A DNA stretch of 64,000 nt. It comes from Heterostelium album PN500 (Eukaryota > Evosea > Eumycetozoa > Acytosteliales > Acytosteliaceae). A program made the translations under genes and the position numbers. Shown here piece after piece: positions 47,247 to 59,300 of the stretch; position 1 is the stretch's first letter; every line of letters starts with the position of its first letter. Under the pieces are notes generated by a model. It made no database searches, was not told the origin of the DNA, and saw only the letters and a list, made by a program, of their open reading frames with translations. The DNA is taken from assembly GCF_000004825.1 (NCBI RefSeq), contig NW_008805064.1:2170001-2234000 (forward strand). The letters are read 5' to 3'.

Positions 47247-47574
47247 TTTTTAGTTATTTGTAATCTACATACAACTTTTAATACAAAAAAAGTTTTTTGA
47301 TTTAGTGTTTAGACATATGTGGATGTGGGTTAACGTCAAAATATATAAACCCAATTTATTTATTAGATTTATTTGCAATTTTGGGTTTGGGAATTTTCGG
47401 ATGGTTTTAGACCTTGTTTTGCAATGCTCGTTCTTTCACAAATAGAGGGTTTTTTTTTTTTTTTAGTTTTGAGATTAAACCAAACAAAAAAAGACCAATA
47501 TGACAGTTGCACTGGAAAAATACATCAGATATTATTTCAAAAATTTTGATTTACTATTTATTTATTTAAATTAT
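47247..47574. other. Short intergenic region
   Basis: About 330 bases between the glucanase-like gene start and the USP-protease stop, both on the minus strand. It holds the glucanase promoter and the protease 3' UTR. AT-rich with a poly-T run near 47451-47464. Confidence 0.55.
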
Positions 47575-50500
47575 TTATTCGACTTCCATGAGTGAAGATG
47601 AGGAATCACCAGTGGTTTCTTGAGCTGGTGGTTCATCTGCAGTATCGCTTCCGTTTGTGGGATTGGTGTTGATTTCTTCCATTTCTTGGTTTGAGCTGGG
47701 TGATGCAGCTGCTTCGGCACGTGTAACGATGCTATTTGATGAAGAGGACGATGCAGCAGACACACCGGTGGATGTAGTTGAGGTGTATCCCACGTAACTG
47801 TTCTCTCTGTTACTGGCAACACCCAAACGAGTGCCAGTACCGACCATACCTGAGGAACGAGCATTATACCAACTGCTCGATTCGTAACCATTGCTATTAC
47901 CATTGGTTTGTGGTGGTGGATTGGTAGCAACTAAATCTGCAACGGAATCTTTGAATTCTTTGATACCATTGTTGAGATAGAAATCTGGGTCTTTGGTGTC
48001 ACGACGACGATAGAACAAAACGTAGGCGGCATCAGAGACAATGTGAGATGGATCGACATTGTGTGTGGAGCTGTCGTCAAACTTGATCCATTGATTCTCA
48101 AGATCGTTGAGTCCATAGGCGGTGTAATGACCACCACCCAACGAACCGTAGTGATTAGACACGGCAAAGAGATCGTAGAGTGGTGTTGATCCTGGTTTCA
48201 GTACGAATCTGGAGAGATCCAATCCTTGCAATGGGAAGTTGACAAGGGTGTCCAACTTCTCACGCCATTGCTTCTTGTAGCTGAAACGCTTGAGGTGAAT
48301 GACTAAAATTGGTGGGGCAGACCAGATGTCAAACTTCTTTGTGGCACGTTGATGCTCTTTGCAGGTGCTGCAATACCAGGGGTCATCTGGACCGAGCTGC
48401 TCGACAGTGGTGAACAACTCGAGACATTGCTCAAGGGTGAGCTCTTTCTCGGCAGAGACATCACGATGGAAAACATAGGGTGGAACAGAGTGTTGAAGTT
48501 TCTCTGAATCAAAGAAGTAGTCGAAACTCTCTTCGTCCCATTGGAGTATAATCGAGTCGAAATTGACTGGATTAAATTCGAATTCCTTTCTTTCATACTT
48601 GTGGTCTGGTGCCATTTGGAAGATGAATCTTGGATCCTTAGGTCTCTTCTTCATGACTTGATGGTAATTGCTGTAGTGGTCGGTTTGACTATATCTTCTG
48701 TAAGGATCATTCTCATCGCCTTGTTGTTCCTCTTCGTTTTGAGGTGCCAACTTTTCATTGCTGCTGAATACATCTCTAACCTTATCTAAATCCTTAATTA
48801 AACTAAAATACAAAAAAAGATTAATTTTCGGTTGTCCCAATAGAATTGCAAATTGAATTGCTATACATACTGTTTCAATCTGTCAATAATATGGAAGTAC
48901 AATTCCTCTACGTTGTTCAACTGTTGGGTTGGTACAGAGAGAATGAATGGGAAATGATTAGAGTAGGATGATGTCTTCATTGTAACCTTAAAGTTTACGA
49001 ATTGCTCTGGGTTCTTTAATCCTCCTTGGATTTCATAACTAAAGAAAGTAAGAGAATAAAATTAATATCTTTTTTTCCAACACCTTTCTAATTTTCATAA
49101 ACTTACACAACAATTGTATCTCTGTTACCAATGATATCAACACATTGAGTTGGCTTGTAAACCTTTTGAATGACAGACATTGATTGCATGGTTGCAACGA
49201 GACGCTCTGGTTCGACATTGACTTGCTTTGAGACAATATCGAGAAGCTCCTCAAATACACCGGTCTTTGGCATCTCAACCTTGACGGGTGATGGTGCGAC
49301 ACTGCTGTCATATGGTACAAAGACAATATCAAATTGCTTACGAACATTGACTGGAAGTGGCAATGACAAATACATGAATGGATCGAATGTGATACTGATC
49401 TTACCACAGACTGGACAGACAAGACGTGACTTTAGTTGAGATTGGAACCAATCTACAATGACGGAATCGTTACGTGCCTTGTGCATATCCCATTGTTCCT
49501 TGGCGATGACTTCATCTGGACGGTTATCGTAGTCTTTACCCTCGATGAATGGCTTCTTCTTTACCTTGTTGAGATCTTCGTGCAAACCATCCAACAAGAA
49601 AGCCAACAACTCTTGGGAGTCGTGTTGATGGTATCCTTGGAACTGTGGAGCGAATCTTTCGATTTGAGACTTCAATTCTCTTGGACCGGTCGAGGTAATA
49701 TCACCACGCCAGAGTTGTTTGATCAACTTGGCGTATTCAATAGCGAGATCACCATGACAACCCAATGGATTATCTCTATTCAAATCTTGATTGTGCTTAT
49801 CATTCAACAAATATCTTGTCAATGGTACTGTATTACTCAAACACTAAAGTAAATAATCATAACAAATTAGTTTAATCAATCATAATTACGTTGTACTATC
49901 TCACAATTCACTTACTTGTAAAGATGAATTCATAAAGCAAGTATTACCAAGATTGTCTAAACCAGTGACACCTGGACGAGGTGCACCTGAACGTGAATTG
50001 TATCTTGATGAATAACTATAGGTATTATGATTTTTTTCTGGTGGCCATGAACCATCTTCCAGTCTTTCATCCAAAAGGATCTATTTAGTGAATAGTGTTA
50101 GTTTAAATAAACTATATTAATAATATCATTGTTAAATTGAACTTACAAGTTGGTTTTCAACCAATTTAGAGTTTGAAACGTATTCAGTGTTCTTCAACTC
50201 TGCATATTTGTTGTTGTTATAGTAATCCCAAACTCTTACATCTGCTGGATTAATATCAAATAGTTTACATACTCTCTGTTAAATTTAAAAACAAAACAAA
50301 CTTGTTAGTTTCATTTGTTTTTTTTTTTTTTTTTTTTTCTATACATACATCTTTGACAGAGGAAATAGTTTCAGATTTACAAACAAAATGCTCAATAATT
50401 CTTGTTGGTTGTGAAGATTTGAAAAACTTCAAGCACTGTGGATACTTGTAGTCGATCTGGAGTGAAATAAGGCTTTTAACAACCTTTCTGACTATAATGG

Positions 50501-51188
50501 TTGGACAGCCGTATGACTTTAAAAAGTAGTCCCATGTTGACTCTGGAACAACAACAAAGTCTTGATCTTCGGTGGCGTTCAATCTGAGATGTGTGGTGTC
50601 AGTGATGAGCAAAGTATCGTTGATAATGGGACCGAGCTGCTCCGGTGAGTACATGTTTGACTCCCACTTGTCAAACCATGGTTTGCAAATGAGATACCAC
50701 TTCTCACCCAACTTTAGTGGTGCGGTCTTGATCACTTGTTTGATCGCGTTGTTCTTCTCTTTGCGCTCCTGTTCGGTGAGTGATGCATACTCATTGTTGC
50801 TGTCAATGACAACACCATTGGCGGCCATCGATGTTGTAGTGGTTGTTGTGGTCGATGCATCCTCAGTGTTTTTAGTGCCACCTGTTGTTTTCTTTGAGCC
50901 TGAACCGACGCCGGCGTTCTCGTCGTCGTCTGCCGGCTGGTCACCGTGGACATCGACACCGTTTGGCTGTTGGGAGCTACTCGACTCGACGACCATGTTG
51001 TTCTGCTCCTCTACCTGCTCGCCATGCTGAATCGAGTAGGAAGAGTTGGACGAGAATGTCGGAGAGGGTTGTGGTGATGTGCTCGAGCTCATCTCGACAA
51101 ACGAACTATCCGATTGTATGTTGACAAATGAAGATGCACTCTGTGGTGAATCTACAGCTTGGTTGGTGTTACCGGGACTCTCTGTCAT
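47575..51188 (-). CDS. Ubiquitin-specific protease, USP4/11/15-like
   Basis: Cysteine deubiquitinase. Six exons on the minus strand from the first ATG: 51188-50349, 50275-50147, 50080-49916, 49843-49107, 49038-48871 and 48802-47575, total 1088 aa. A Ser/Thr-rich N-terminus is followed by a DUSP domain (about 150-260: [37 protein letters not shown]), then a ubiquitin-like segment ([28 protein letters not shown]). The catalytic core opens with the Cys box [19 protein letters not shown] and closes with the His box [18 protein letters not shown] and WIKFDDSS. Zinc-finger cysteines are in [10 protein letters not shown] and [11 protein letters not shown] large insert splits the core, as in USP4/15. 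The C-terminal ~130 residues are low complexity. The open frame continues 276 bases upstream of this ATG (see next entry), so the true start may be farther 5'. Confidence 0.93.
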
Positions 51189-51464
51189 TGCTTCCGCTTC
51201 TATCTTTCGCTTTTTCAGTCTACTACTAATACTAGTCTTACTTCTCTTACTATTACTCTTTGTACTTGTACTCTTTTGATCTGAAAGCTCCTCTTGTTGC
51301 TGTTGAACTTCCTCTTCCTGCTGCTGTTGCTGCTCTTCCTGCTGCTGCTGCTCCTGCTGATGATATTGCTGTTCCTTCTCTTCCTTTCGAGTAGTACCGG
51401 TAATTTTATTCGTCTTTAAATGAATATCTTTAACTGTTATTTTTACACCTTTATCTTTTTTTAA
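51189..51464 (-). other. In-frame Gln/Glu-rich open stretch upstream of the protease ATG
   Basis: Ninety-two sense codons continue the protease frame upstream of its only available Met. They encode a Gln/Glu-rich run (about 51295-51375, CAG/CAA/GAG codons) and basic patches (SKRSKTSISSRLKKRKIEAE, NLS-like). The composition looks coding, but no in-frame ATG is present before the stop at 51465-51467. It may be part of an exon joined to an undetected first exon (AAAAAAAG near 51456 could be an acceptor), or a translated/untranslated leader. Confidence 0.5.
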
Positions 51465-53119
51465 TTAAAAAATAATAACAAAAATTAGTATAATTTCAAC
51501 TTTTTTTTAATAAAAAAAAAAAAAACAAAGTTACTTTTGTGGAAAAAAAACAGATAAATAAATACTATTTATTTTTAAAAATTGTATTATATAATTACAA
51601 TATTAAATAGCTATATAGTACAATTTTTTTTTTTTTTTGATGTTTGTTGATAAACGATAAATAATACAAAAATGGATGAAAGATGTTATTGATTATTACT
51701 TAATTAATATATATTTATATGTATATATATTAATTGCGATAAATAATAATAATAATAAATAATAAAATAATAAGAATAATAAACTCTCTTGTTTCAATCT
51801 AACGTGAAATTAAAATTTCAAATTTAATTAAAAAAAAAAAAAAAAAAGATCAACTATTTTTGTTTTTTTTTTTTTGGTTTTTTTCCTCACTAATCACGGT
51901 GAAGGTGCAAGAAAAAAAAAAGAACAGTTTTTGTTTGAAAATATTTTTGATAATGAGATGACCTGAAAGATTAAAAAGTTGTTTGACAATGAATAACGAC
52001 TCAGAGTGAGCCAAAATTATTATCAAACCAAAACAAATTTAAAGATCGCCTGTGAATCTATCTTTAGATCTTACAAAGAATAATAATATTTCTTTGTAAT
52101 TCAAATGATGTACTCTTTACAATATGATCATTCCATCAAAAAGTTATTAAATGATTGATTTGAAGATGACTAATAAGACGATTCATTATTATTAAATTCC
52201 AAGAATTTTTTTTTAAAAATATTTACTTTTAAAAGTTTTATATTGTTATCCAAATTTATCTATCTCTATGAATATGTTGATATTTAAATATACGATAATA
52301 TATAATTCGAATGAATATAATAAGAAATTGATTGTTTAATAAAATAAAAAAAACTAAAAATTAAATTAACAATAAAAATTTAAATTTATGTAGTTGTTTG
52401 AAATTAAAAATTTATGTCGTTGTTTGAATTTATTATTGTATTGATATTATTGCTATAATGCTTTATTTCAATTTATTTATTTTTTATTTATTTTTATCTC
52501 GTTTTCGTATGACATTGATTGTACAATCATCAAAAATCATCACTGATATTTATCTATTCTGTAATGCAGACTACTATTCTACAAATTCTATTCACCCACA
52601 CCACCACTACTTCTATCTCTCCTCTCTCTCTCTATTTTTTATTCTACACATAGCAAGTGTGTTAAATTATCATATAAATAGTTTTGTGAATATTGATGTT
52701 ATATTGAAATCGACAGAATATTAAATATTATGAATGACAGTCATTATTAATTACATAATTTCATTCTCTTGTGCTGTGCTAAACATTGAATAAAACAAGA
52801 CTGATTATAAATACAAAAAACAATGATTGATAATATAAGATTTGAAGATGTCCAATAAATAAAATAAAATAAAATTAAATAAAATTAAACAAAATAAGAT
52901 ATGATTGTTGTTGTTGTTGATGATGTTTGTAAGATTACACTTACTTAATATATATTTTAAATATATTAAATTTATAATAAAACTTTAAAAAAAAGATTGA
53001 TTGTTCAAAAAGTTATTTTTTTTTTTGTTTTGGACAGTTGATCTTTTTTCATGTTTGAAGTTCGCTTTTTTTTTTTTAGTTCTGCCTGTAAACAAAGTGT
53101 TGTTGGTTAAGATTGCTTT
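51465..53119. other. AT-rich intergenic DNA
   Basis: About 1.65 kb, very AT-rich with long poly-A/T tracts, between two genes on the same strand. It should hold the protease promoter and possibly a missing first exon. Open frames here (for example 52458-52724) look random. No RNA gene recognised. Confidence 0.5.
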
Positions 53120-54019
53120 TTAGTTCCATTGAAGTTGACCGTCAACTACAATATTGGTTCGTCCACCAACCCAAATCTTGTCAGTCTCAATTTCAATGTG
53201 TAGTTTAGCATCGTGACCAATTTCTCTGCCCTGCGATACAATGTAACCTTTGGCAAGTGGGCCGTTTGGCTCTGAAAACGCGATGTATGCACCGATCAAA
53301 CCGTTGGCAGCACCAGAGGCGGGATCCTCGACGATTCCAATACCGGCGGGAAGTGCACGCACTACAATATCGTACTTGTCGTCTATGTTGGATGCTTTCG
53401 ATTTTCTCGCGAATACACATATTCCCAGAGTGTTGGAGTCTTTTGCCAAACTGAGTATCGAGTGGTGGTCTGGTTTCCACTGTCTGAGTGATTCTTCGCT
53501 GCTGCACTCGGCTATCCACCAATGTCTGCCACCCTCGATGAGAGCCGGTGGCAATCTTCCCATTTCAATGCCGAGAAGTGCTGGCGCCAACAGTGGATTC
53601 GCATCGACACCTGTCTTTATAACTCTTGCTTTTGGTGACTGTAACATTAGAATGTCGCCGGTGATACGAATCGGAAGCACACCGGCACCGCACTCTTGGT
53701 AGATTGTGAGTTGCTGCTCTGACGAGGAGATTGCCTGTACAGCGTCTATATACAAAGCGGTGAACGCCGAACCTATACTTGGATGACCGGCAAAAGGTAT
53801 TTCTTTGCCTTCGGGAGTAAATATTCTAACTTTATATGAGGCATTTGGCTGTGTTGGTTTGAGCAGAAAGGTAGTTTCCACCAAATTTGTCCATTTCGCA
53901 AATCTAATCATCTGATCATCTGTCCAGGCAGTTGCATCTGTTACCACACCCAAATGATTACCACCCTGTAGTCCATTAGAAAACACATCCAAATGTAAAT
54001 ATCTTACTTTTGGTAACAT
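53120..54019 (-). CDS. PhzF-family isomerase/epimerase-like enzyme
   Basis: Intronless, 299 aa, the usual length of PhzF/diaminopimelate-epimerase-fold proteins (280-300 aa). The family's diagnostic blocks are present. LHLDVFSNGLQGGNHLGVV is the first strand and Asn/Pro loop. NLVETTFLL carries the catalytic Glu. RIFTPEGKEIPFAGHPSIGS is the GHP active-site loop. EDPASGAANGLIGAY is the C-terminal anchor motif. The reaction is probably proton transfer on a small dihydro-aromatic or amino-acid-derived substrate; the true substrate is unknown in eukaryotic members (MAWDBP/PBLD). Base composition is visibly richer in GC than flanking genes and there is no intron, which fits a bacterial origin. PhzF proteins are nevertheless found across eukaryotes. 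Confidence 0.93.
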   Translation of the reverse strand: MLPKVRYLHLDVFSNGLQGGNHLGVVTDATAWTDDQMIRFAKWTNLVETTFLLKPTQPNASYKVRIFTPEGKEIPFAGHPSIGSAFTALYIDAVQAISSSEQQLTIYQECGAGVLPIRITGDILMLQSPKARVIKTGVDANPLLAPALLGIEMGRLPPALIEGGRHWWIAECSSEESLRQWKPDHHSILSLAKDSNTLGICVFARKSKASNIDDKYDIVVRALPAGIGIVEDPASGAANGLIGAYIAFSEPNGPLAKGYIVSQGREIGHDAKLHIEIETDKIWVGGRTNIVVDGQLQWN

Positions 54020-54285
54020 TGTATATATAAATATACAACTAATTAAATATATATTTTTTGAAAAATAAATTAAAAAAAAAAAACAAAGTTATACAACTTA
54101 ATTTTAAGAAAAGGAATGAGATATTAGGTATTCTTATTGCTACCTTTTTTATTGGTCATTAATAAAATGGTGTTACGATGGTGGGAAAGGGGGTGAAAAA
54201 ATTAGAAGAAAAAAAATCCAAGTAAAAATATTTTAACTCCGAATTTTAATTTAGGGTGAACAACAAAGAAAATCACACACAATTT

Positions 54286-56201
54286 TTATTTATTTATCAT
54301 CTTTGCGAGTTGATAACACTTTTTCATTTGATTGGATATCGCTGCATCTTTTAGTTTATCAATGTCAATCCACTGTGTTGCTTTCTTTGATTCTTTGCTC
54401 GATTTAGTGGTTTTGGTTGCAGAACGAGTTGTTGTTGTCGATTCAACACTTACTTTGTTGACTACCAGTGTTTGTCTTATATGCGAGAATATATGAACGG
54501 TTGTTCCAATCGATTTAATACTTTCAATCTTAAAGAGATCGTTAAACTCTCTTTGAATACTGGAAATATATGATGTGAATTGTTCTTCTTTTGTTTCTTT
54601 TGATTTTAGATGTTGTGGTTGTGGTGGTGGTGGTCGTTGTTGTTTTTGATTTACTTCTTTTTCTCTTTTTATTATCTTTATCTTCATCTTCATCTTCATC
54701 ATCTTCTTCGTCATCATCTTTAACTTGTTCTCTTACTATCGATGGTGACTCCCATAGTGATGCTAATAATCCTGTTTCTGGTCGTTGCACTAACAGTGTC
54801 TCTTGTGTTTGTTTATTAATGACTATAAAGACATCGACTGTCTCTTCTCTTGCTTTTGCCTTGACTACTTTCCTCGGGAACTTTGTCACACTCTCGACGG
54901 GTTCATCGCTATCCGACCAACGCTCACAAACACCACAAAGATCTTCTATATCTATAATCTTTGGTTTATCATCTTCTCGTTTAACTTCTACTTTTTCTTC
55001 TTTAGTTTTTGTTGTTGTTGTAGTTGTTGTTTTTGATGTTGTTGTCGATGTAAAGTAATTGGTTATTGAATTTGCGGTTGGTTTCTTCTTGATATTATTA
55101 TTCTTATTCTTATTAATCTCTGCTTGTTGATAAGCTAAGCATTGAGAGCTAACTGGACACTTGTTGCAAAGTGGCGATGTTACCAGACATGTTGTTGCGC
55201 CCAACTCCATCAAAGCCTGATTAAAATCACCGGGCTGTTCAGCATCCACTAATTCACCCGCCAATTTCCAGTGTAGCTTAATAGTTGCCGCTTTCTTTGG
55301 ATTCGCACCAATCATTCGCAACCTACTAAGTACACGTATAACATTTCCATCTACAAGTGGTTCCTGCTTTTCAAATGCAATAGATAAAATAGCACCTGCA
55401 GTATACTAGATATTTAAAACAATACAACAATAATATAAATATTGTAATTAACAAATAATTAATTAGATAATAAAATAATTGTTTTGTTTATAAGAAATAT
55501 ATACGTACGGGACCAACACCTTCAACATCTTTCAATTGTTGTAACTTGTCTGGAATCAGTGAGTTGTTCTCTTTGACAAGCCGTGTTGCAGCCAAGTGAA
55601 GATTCTTGGCGCGACGATAGTATCCGAGACCTGCCCATACCTGATTGACTTGGTCGAGTGAAGCACCTGCCAGTTTCTCGATGGTTGGCCAATTGTCTAT
55701 CCAACGATTGAAATAGTCGATCACCACACTGACACGAGTCTGTTGCAGCATGATCTCACTCACCCACACTCTATATGCAATGGTTTGTCTATCGAATCCA
55801 TCTCTCTGACGCCAAGGTAAATCACGTTTACATCCTGAATACCACTTTAACATTGATTCTCTAATTGATTCTATTTCTTCATCCTTAAAATAATGTAAAT
55901 CAATTGAATGATTAACTGATCTATATATACTTTCATTACTACCACCAGCCTCTATTTTAATTTTAGAAGTTGTATTTTTCTTTTTGCTCTTATTATTATT
56001 GGTTGCTATTTTCTTGTTAATGGATTTTGATTTTTTCAGTTTCCTTTCTTCTTCCGAATCAAAATCATCATCTTCAAAAACTTCAGAGTCGTCAGAGTAA
56101 TCTGAGTCATCATTGTCTACATCTTCAAACTCAACATTTTCATCTTCCTTCTCTTGCTTTTTGATCTTATTATTATTATTATTTCTTTTAGATACAACCA
56201 T
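54286..56201 (-). CDS. mutyh: A/G-specific adenine DNA glycosylase (MUTYH/MutY)
   Basis: Base-excision repair enzyme removing adenine opposite 8-oxoguanine. Two exons, 56201-55509 and 55405-54286. The N-terminal ~95 residues are acidic and Lys/Asn-rich. The catalytic domain follows: KRDLPWRQRD, YRVWVSEIMLQQTRVSVV with the adenine-flipping Glu, LKDVEGVGP|YTAGAI (helix-hairpin-helix, split by a phase-0 intron), and the catalytic Asp in GDFNQALMELGA. The 4Fe-4S loop is CLVTSPLCNKCPVSSQC (C-x6-C-x2-C-x5-C). A linker leads to a NUDIX-like 8-oxoG-recognition domain (VDVFIVINKQTQETLLVQRP, WESPSIV, then GTTVHIFSHIRQTLVV). Within the acidic/poly-Thr linker at about 54600-54717 the frame shifts by +1. 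Coding resumes with LKSKETKEEQFTSYI. This is an assembly indel, a true mutation or a small unrecognised intron. The frame is otherwise open, equivalent to about 603 aa. Confidence 0.9.
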
Positions 56202-56347
56202 ATTATAATTTAAATAAGTGATCGATCCAAAAAAATATTTGAATTCCACAAAAAAAATATATATATATAATGACTATCAAGATTTTAAAAAAAATTAATT
56301 TTTGAAAAAAAAGGCGCCTTTCAACAAAATTATTTATTTTTATTACT

Positions 56348-59300
56348 TTAACTTGATTTAGAGGTATTTACAGTAGTTTTCTGATTTTTGATTTTAGAAA
56401 TGACAGTGTTGATTGTAAGTGATGGGATTTCAGTTATTCTAAATAGATCTTTTTCAAAGTTGTTATCCAAAAATAGTTTGACTTGAACTGTCATGAGTGA
56501 ATCTACTCCAAAATCTTTTAGTTTGGTATCTCCATTTAGCTTGGCTTTTGGAATCGATAGGAGTGTTGAGAAACTGTTGGTGATCATCTCGTAGACATCT
56601 TCGGTTGATTCCAACGATTTCTTCTTACCGGTCTCACCGACCACCAAGTGATCGATACAATGACGAATGTGCGGGTGGAAGTCGTAGATCGCCGGAGTAG
56701 TGATATTCGATACGATCGGGTTGCAATGAATCGATTGCGAGAGAATAGCTTCCAGTCCACCAAAGAACTTGGAGAGTGGCAGTGATTCGACACCTCTATG
56801 GAGGAAATACTCTTTGATACCGACGGCATCGGCAACTTGTCCCTCTCCCAAGAGTGGTCCCCATCTGATGGATTTCGAAAGCAAACCAAGTTCGTTGGTT
56901 CTATACTGACAGAGCCCGTCGAGTACCAAGTTGGCAGAGTTGTAAGCTGGCTGTGAAGCAGCTCCACTCATACCAGAGAGTGAGGAGAAAACAACGAATT
57001 GCCGAATTGGTAGCTCCAAAGCCAACGATATCTCATGGAGATTGAAAGCACCGATTACTTTTGGATCGTGTACTTTCTTTATGTTTTCCAAAGTTAGCTC
57101 GTTGATTGATAGCGCTTCAAGTATCACGGCCAGATGGAAAATAGATTCAATTGGTGGATATTTGTCTTTGAACGATGCAATTTGGGTTTGAAGTTGTTCT
57201 TTGTTGGAAACATCCGCTTGATAGAAATGAATTTTAGTTGGTCCAGTTGACTTGATTATCTTTTGGAGTCTGTTGTTTAGAGTTGATTTCGAGACTACAA
57301 TTATATCGGTGGCGTTGGTATGCTTGGCCAACCATGGAACCATCTCAAGAGCAATACCATTTTGACCAGTTACCAAAACAGTGTTGTTTATATCCAATTT
57401 ATAGTCAGACTTTGGAAGTTGTGATCTTTGTTTTGATTCCACAAGTGGCTTGACAATTTCCTCATCGATGGTTGAACAATCAACAATGATCTTTCCAATG
57501 TGTGTTCTGTCTCTCATTGATTTAATAGCTTCTTTGGTTTCTTTGACTTCATACACTCTGGTTGGTGGTAGTTCTAGATTTCCTTCTGAAACTTCCTTAA
57601 CTATCTTTGTGGTGATACGATTGACTACTGTTGGACGATGAGTTGTCAAATATTGATAATCAACTGGAGTGTAGGTAATATCATTCTTGAAATTACCGAA
57701 ATCCAATGGGTCGTTGTTATAAACGTGTGTTAAAGATAGATCGGCTATTCTTCCCCATGGAGCCATTACTTTAAAGTTGGCTGGCATAAAGTCAACTGAT
57801 AACGTATTGATAAGTACATCGACACCATCACACTGCTCCTTGATGAGCTTGGCAAAGTCAGTGGTATGCGAATCAAACACATCAATTAGAATATCAGAGT
57901 ATTTCGACTTTAGATATTCAATCTTATCTTTTGATCCTGCTGTTGCGTATACCTTCTTACATTTCAACCATCTGAGAATATTGAGAGCGGCGATACCAAC
58001 TCCACCAGTTGCGCTATGAATCAAAACAGTTTCATTCTCTGGATCGAAATGACAGACGTTGAAGAAGCAATAATAAACAGTTCCATAGACAACAGAGAGT
58101 GAAGCGGCATCGTTGAAACTAATATTCTCTGGTTTCAAAACTGCTTCAATCTCCTTGAAGGTTGTATGCGAACCAATTGCACGAGCACAACCACCAGCCA
58201 CCACTTCATCACCAACTTTGAATTTGGTAACACCACTTCCAATTCTGGTTATTATACCTGAGCATTCTAGACCGAATGGTGGATGGTAAATATCACCAGA
58301 AGACATTAGAGCCTGTGGTAGCATCTGGAGGTGGAATAAATAGTCCTTAAAGTTCAATCCGACTGCCTTAACTTGTACTTCAATCTGATTGGGTAACAAT
58401 ACAACCTTGTTGGCAAGTTTGTATTCAAGCTTCAAGTTTAAGCTACATTGTGTGTTTTCATACTGATTTTCATAGACAACTGAGGTGCTTAGTAATTCCT
58501 TTTTAATATTGGTTGCTCTCGACACTCTTGGTACATTCTCTACAATTTGGTAATAGTAATCACCAAGAGATGATTCATTTCTTGAGATCTGAAGAATGGT
58601 TTTGATATTGTTGTCGTCGAGTGGAGTGTCGATATCAATATGTACCACTTTCAACTCCTTGTGATCGATAAATGCAGTTCTTAGAACACCAGCTATTGAA
58701 TTCGAGAGATAGTTGGAAGTTTCACAGCCTCTTGTGACAGCAGCTACAATAGGTTGTTCATCCTGATAGGTAAACAACTGTAGTAACTGTGTCAATTGGA
58801 AGGTAGTTTGTTGATAGTTTTCAACAGTTTGTTGTTCAACAGTGGTAAGGAATAGAATTTGATCAGACTCTCTTAGTATTTCAGATGAGGATTCAATCTC
58901 ATTGGTATTGACAATAGAAATAGGATTGCCACTGTATTTTTCAAAAATTTCAATTGGAATTGATTGATTTTCATTGACAATCAGAGTCATTCTCTCGATT
59001 TCCCCAACTTCGTGCTTTTCAATTGGTGTTCTCTGTGAGAGGATAATGTAAAGATGTCCAAGGTCTGGAGACAATTGATTTCCAAGCTCATCGTTTGGTC
59101 CATACGATTTGGTATTATAGAAACCAATGTTCTCTGAGAGTAAATCAACCCACTCCTGTGGTTTCAGTGAATAGTGATCACGAATATCATCTTTGTAATT
59201 CCAAATTTGAGAGAAACCACCAAATGTGATATCGACAAATGGATTCTTGTGATTTGGTTCAATGAATAGCAACCATCCATTGGGTGAAATGATTTTATGG

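Noticed and set aside
52458-52724. 88-residue plus-strand open frame
   Set aside because: AT-driven composition with no domain or signal that fits a real protein; lies in the spacer upstream of the protease.
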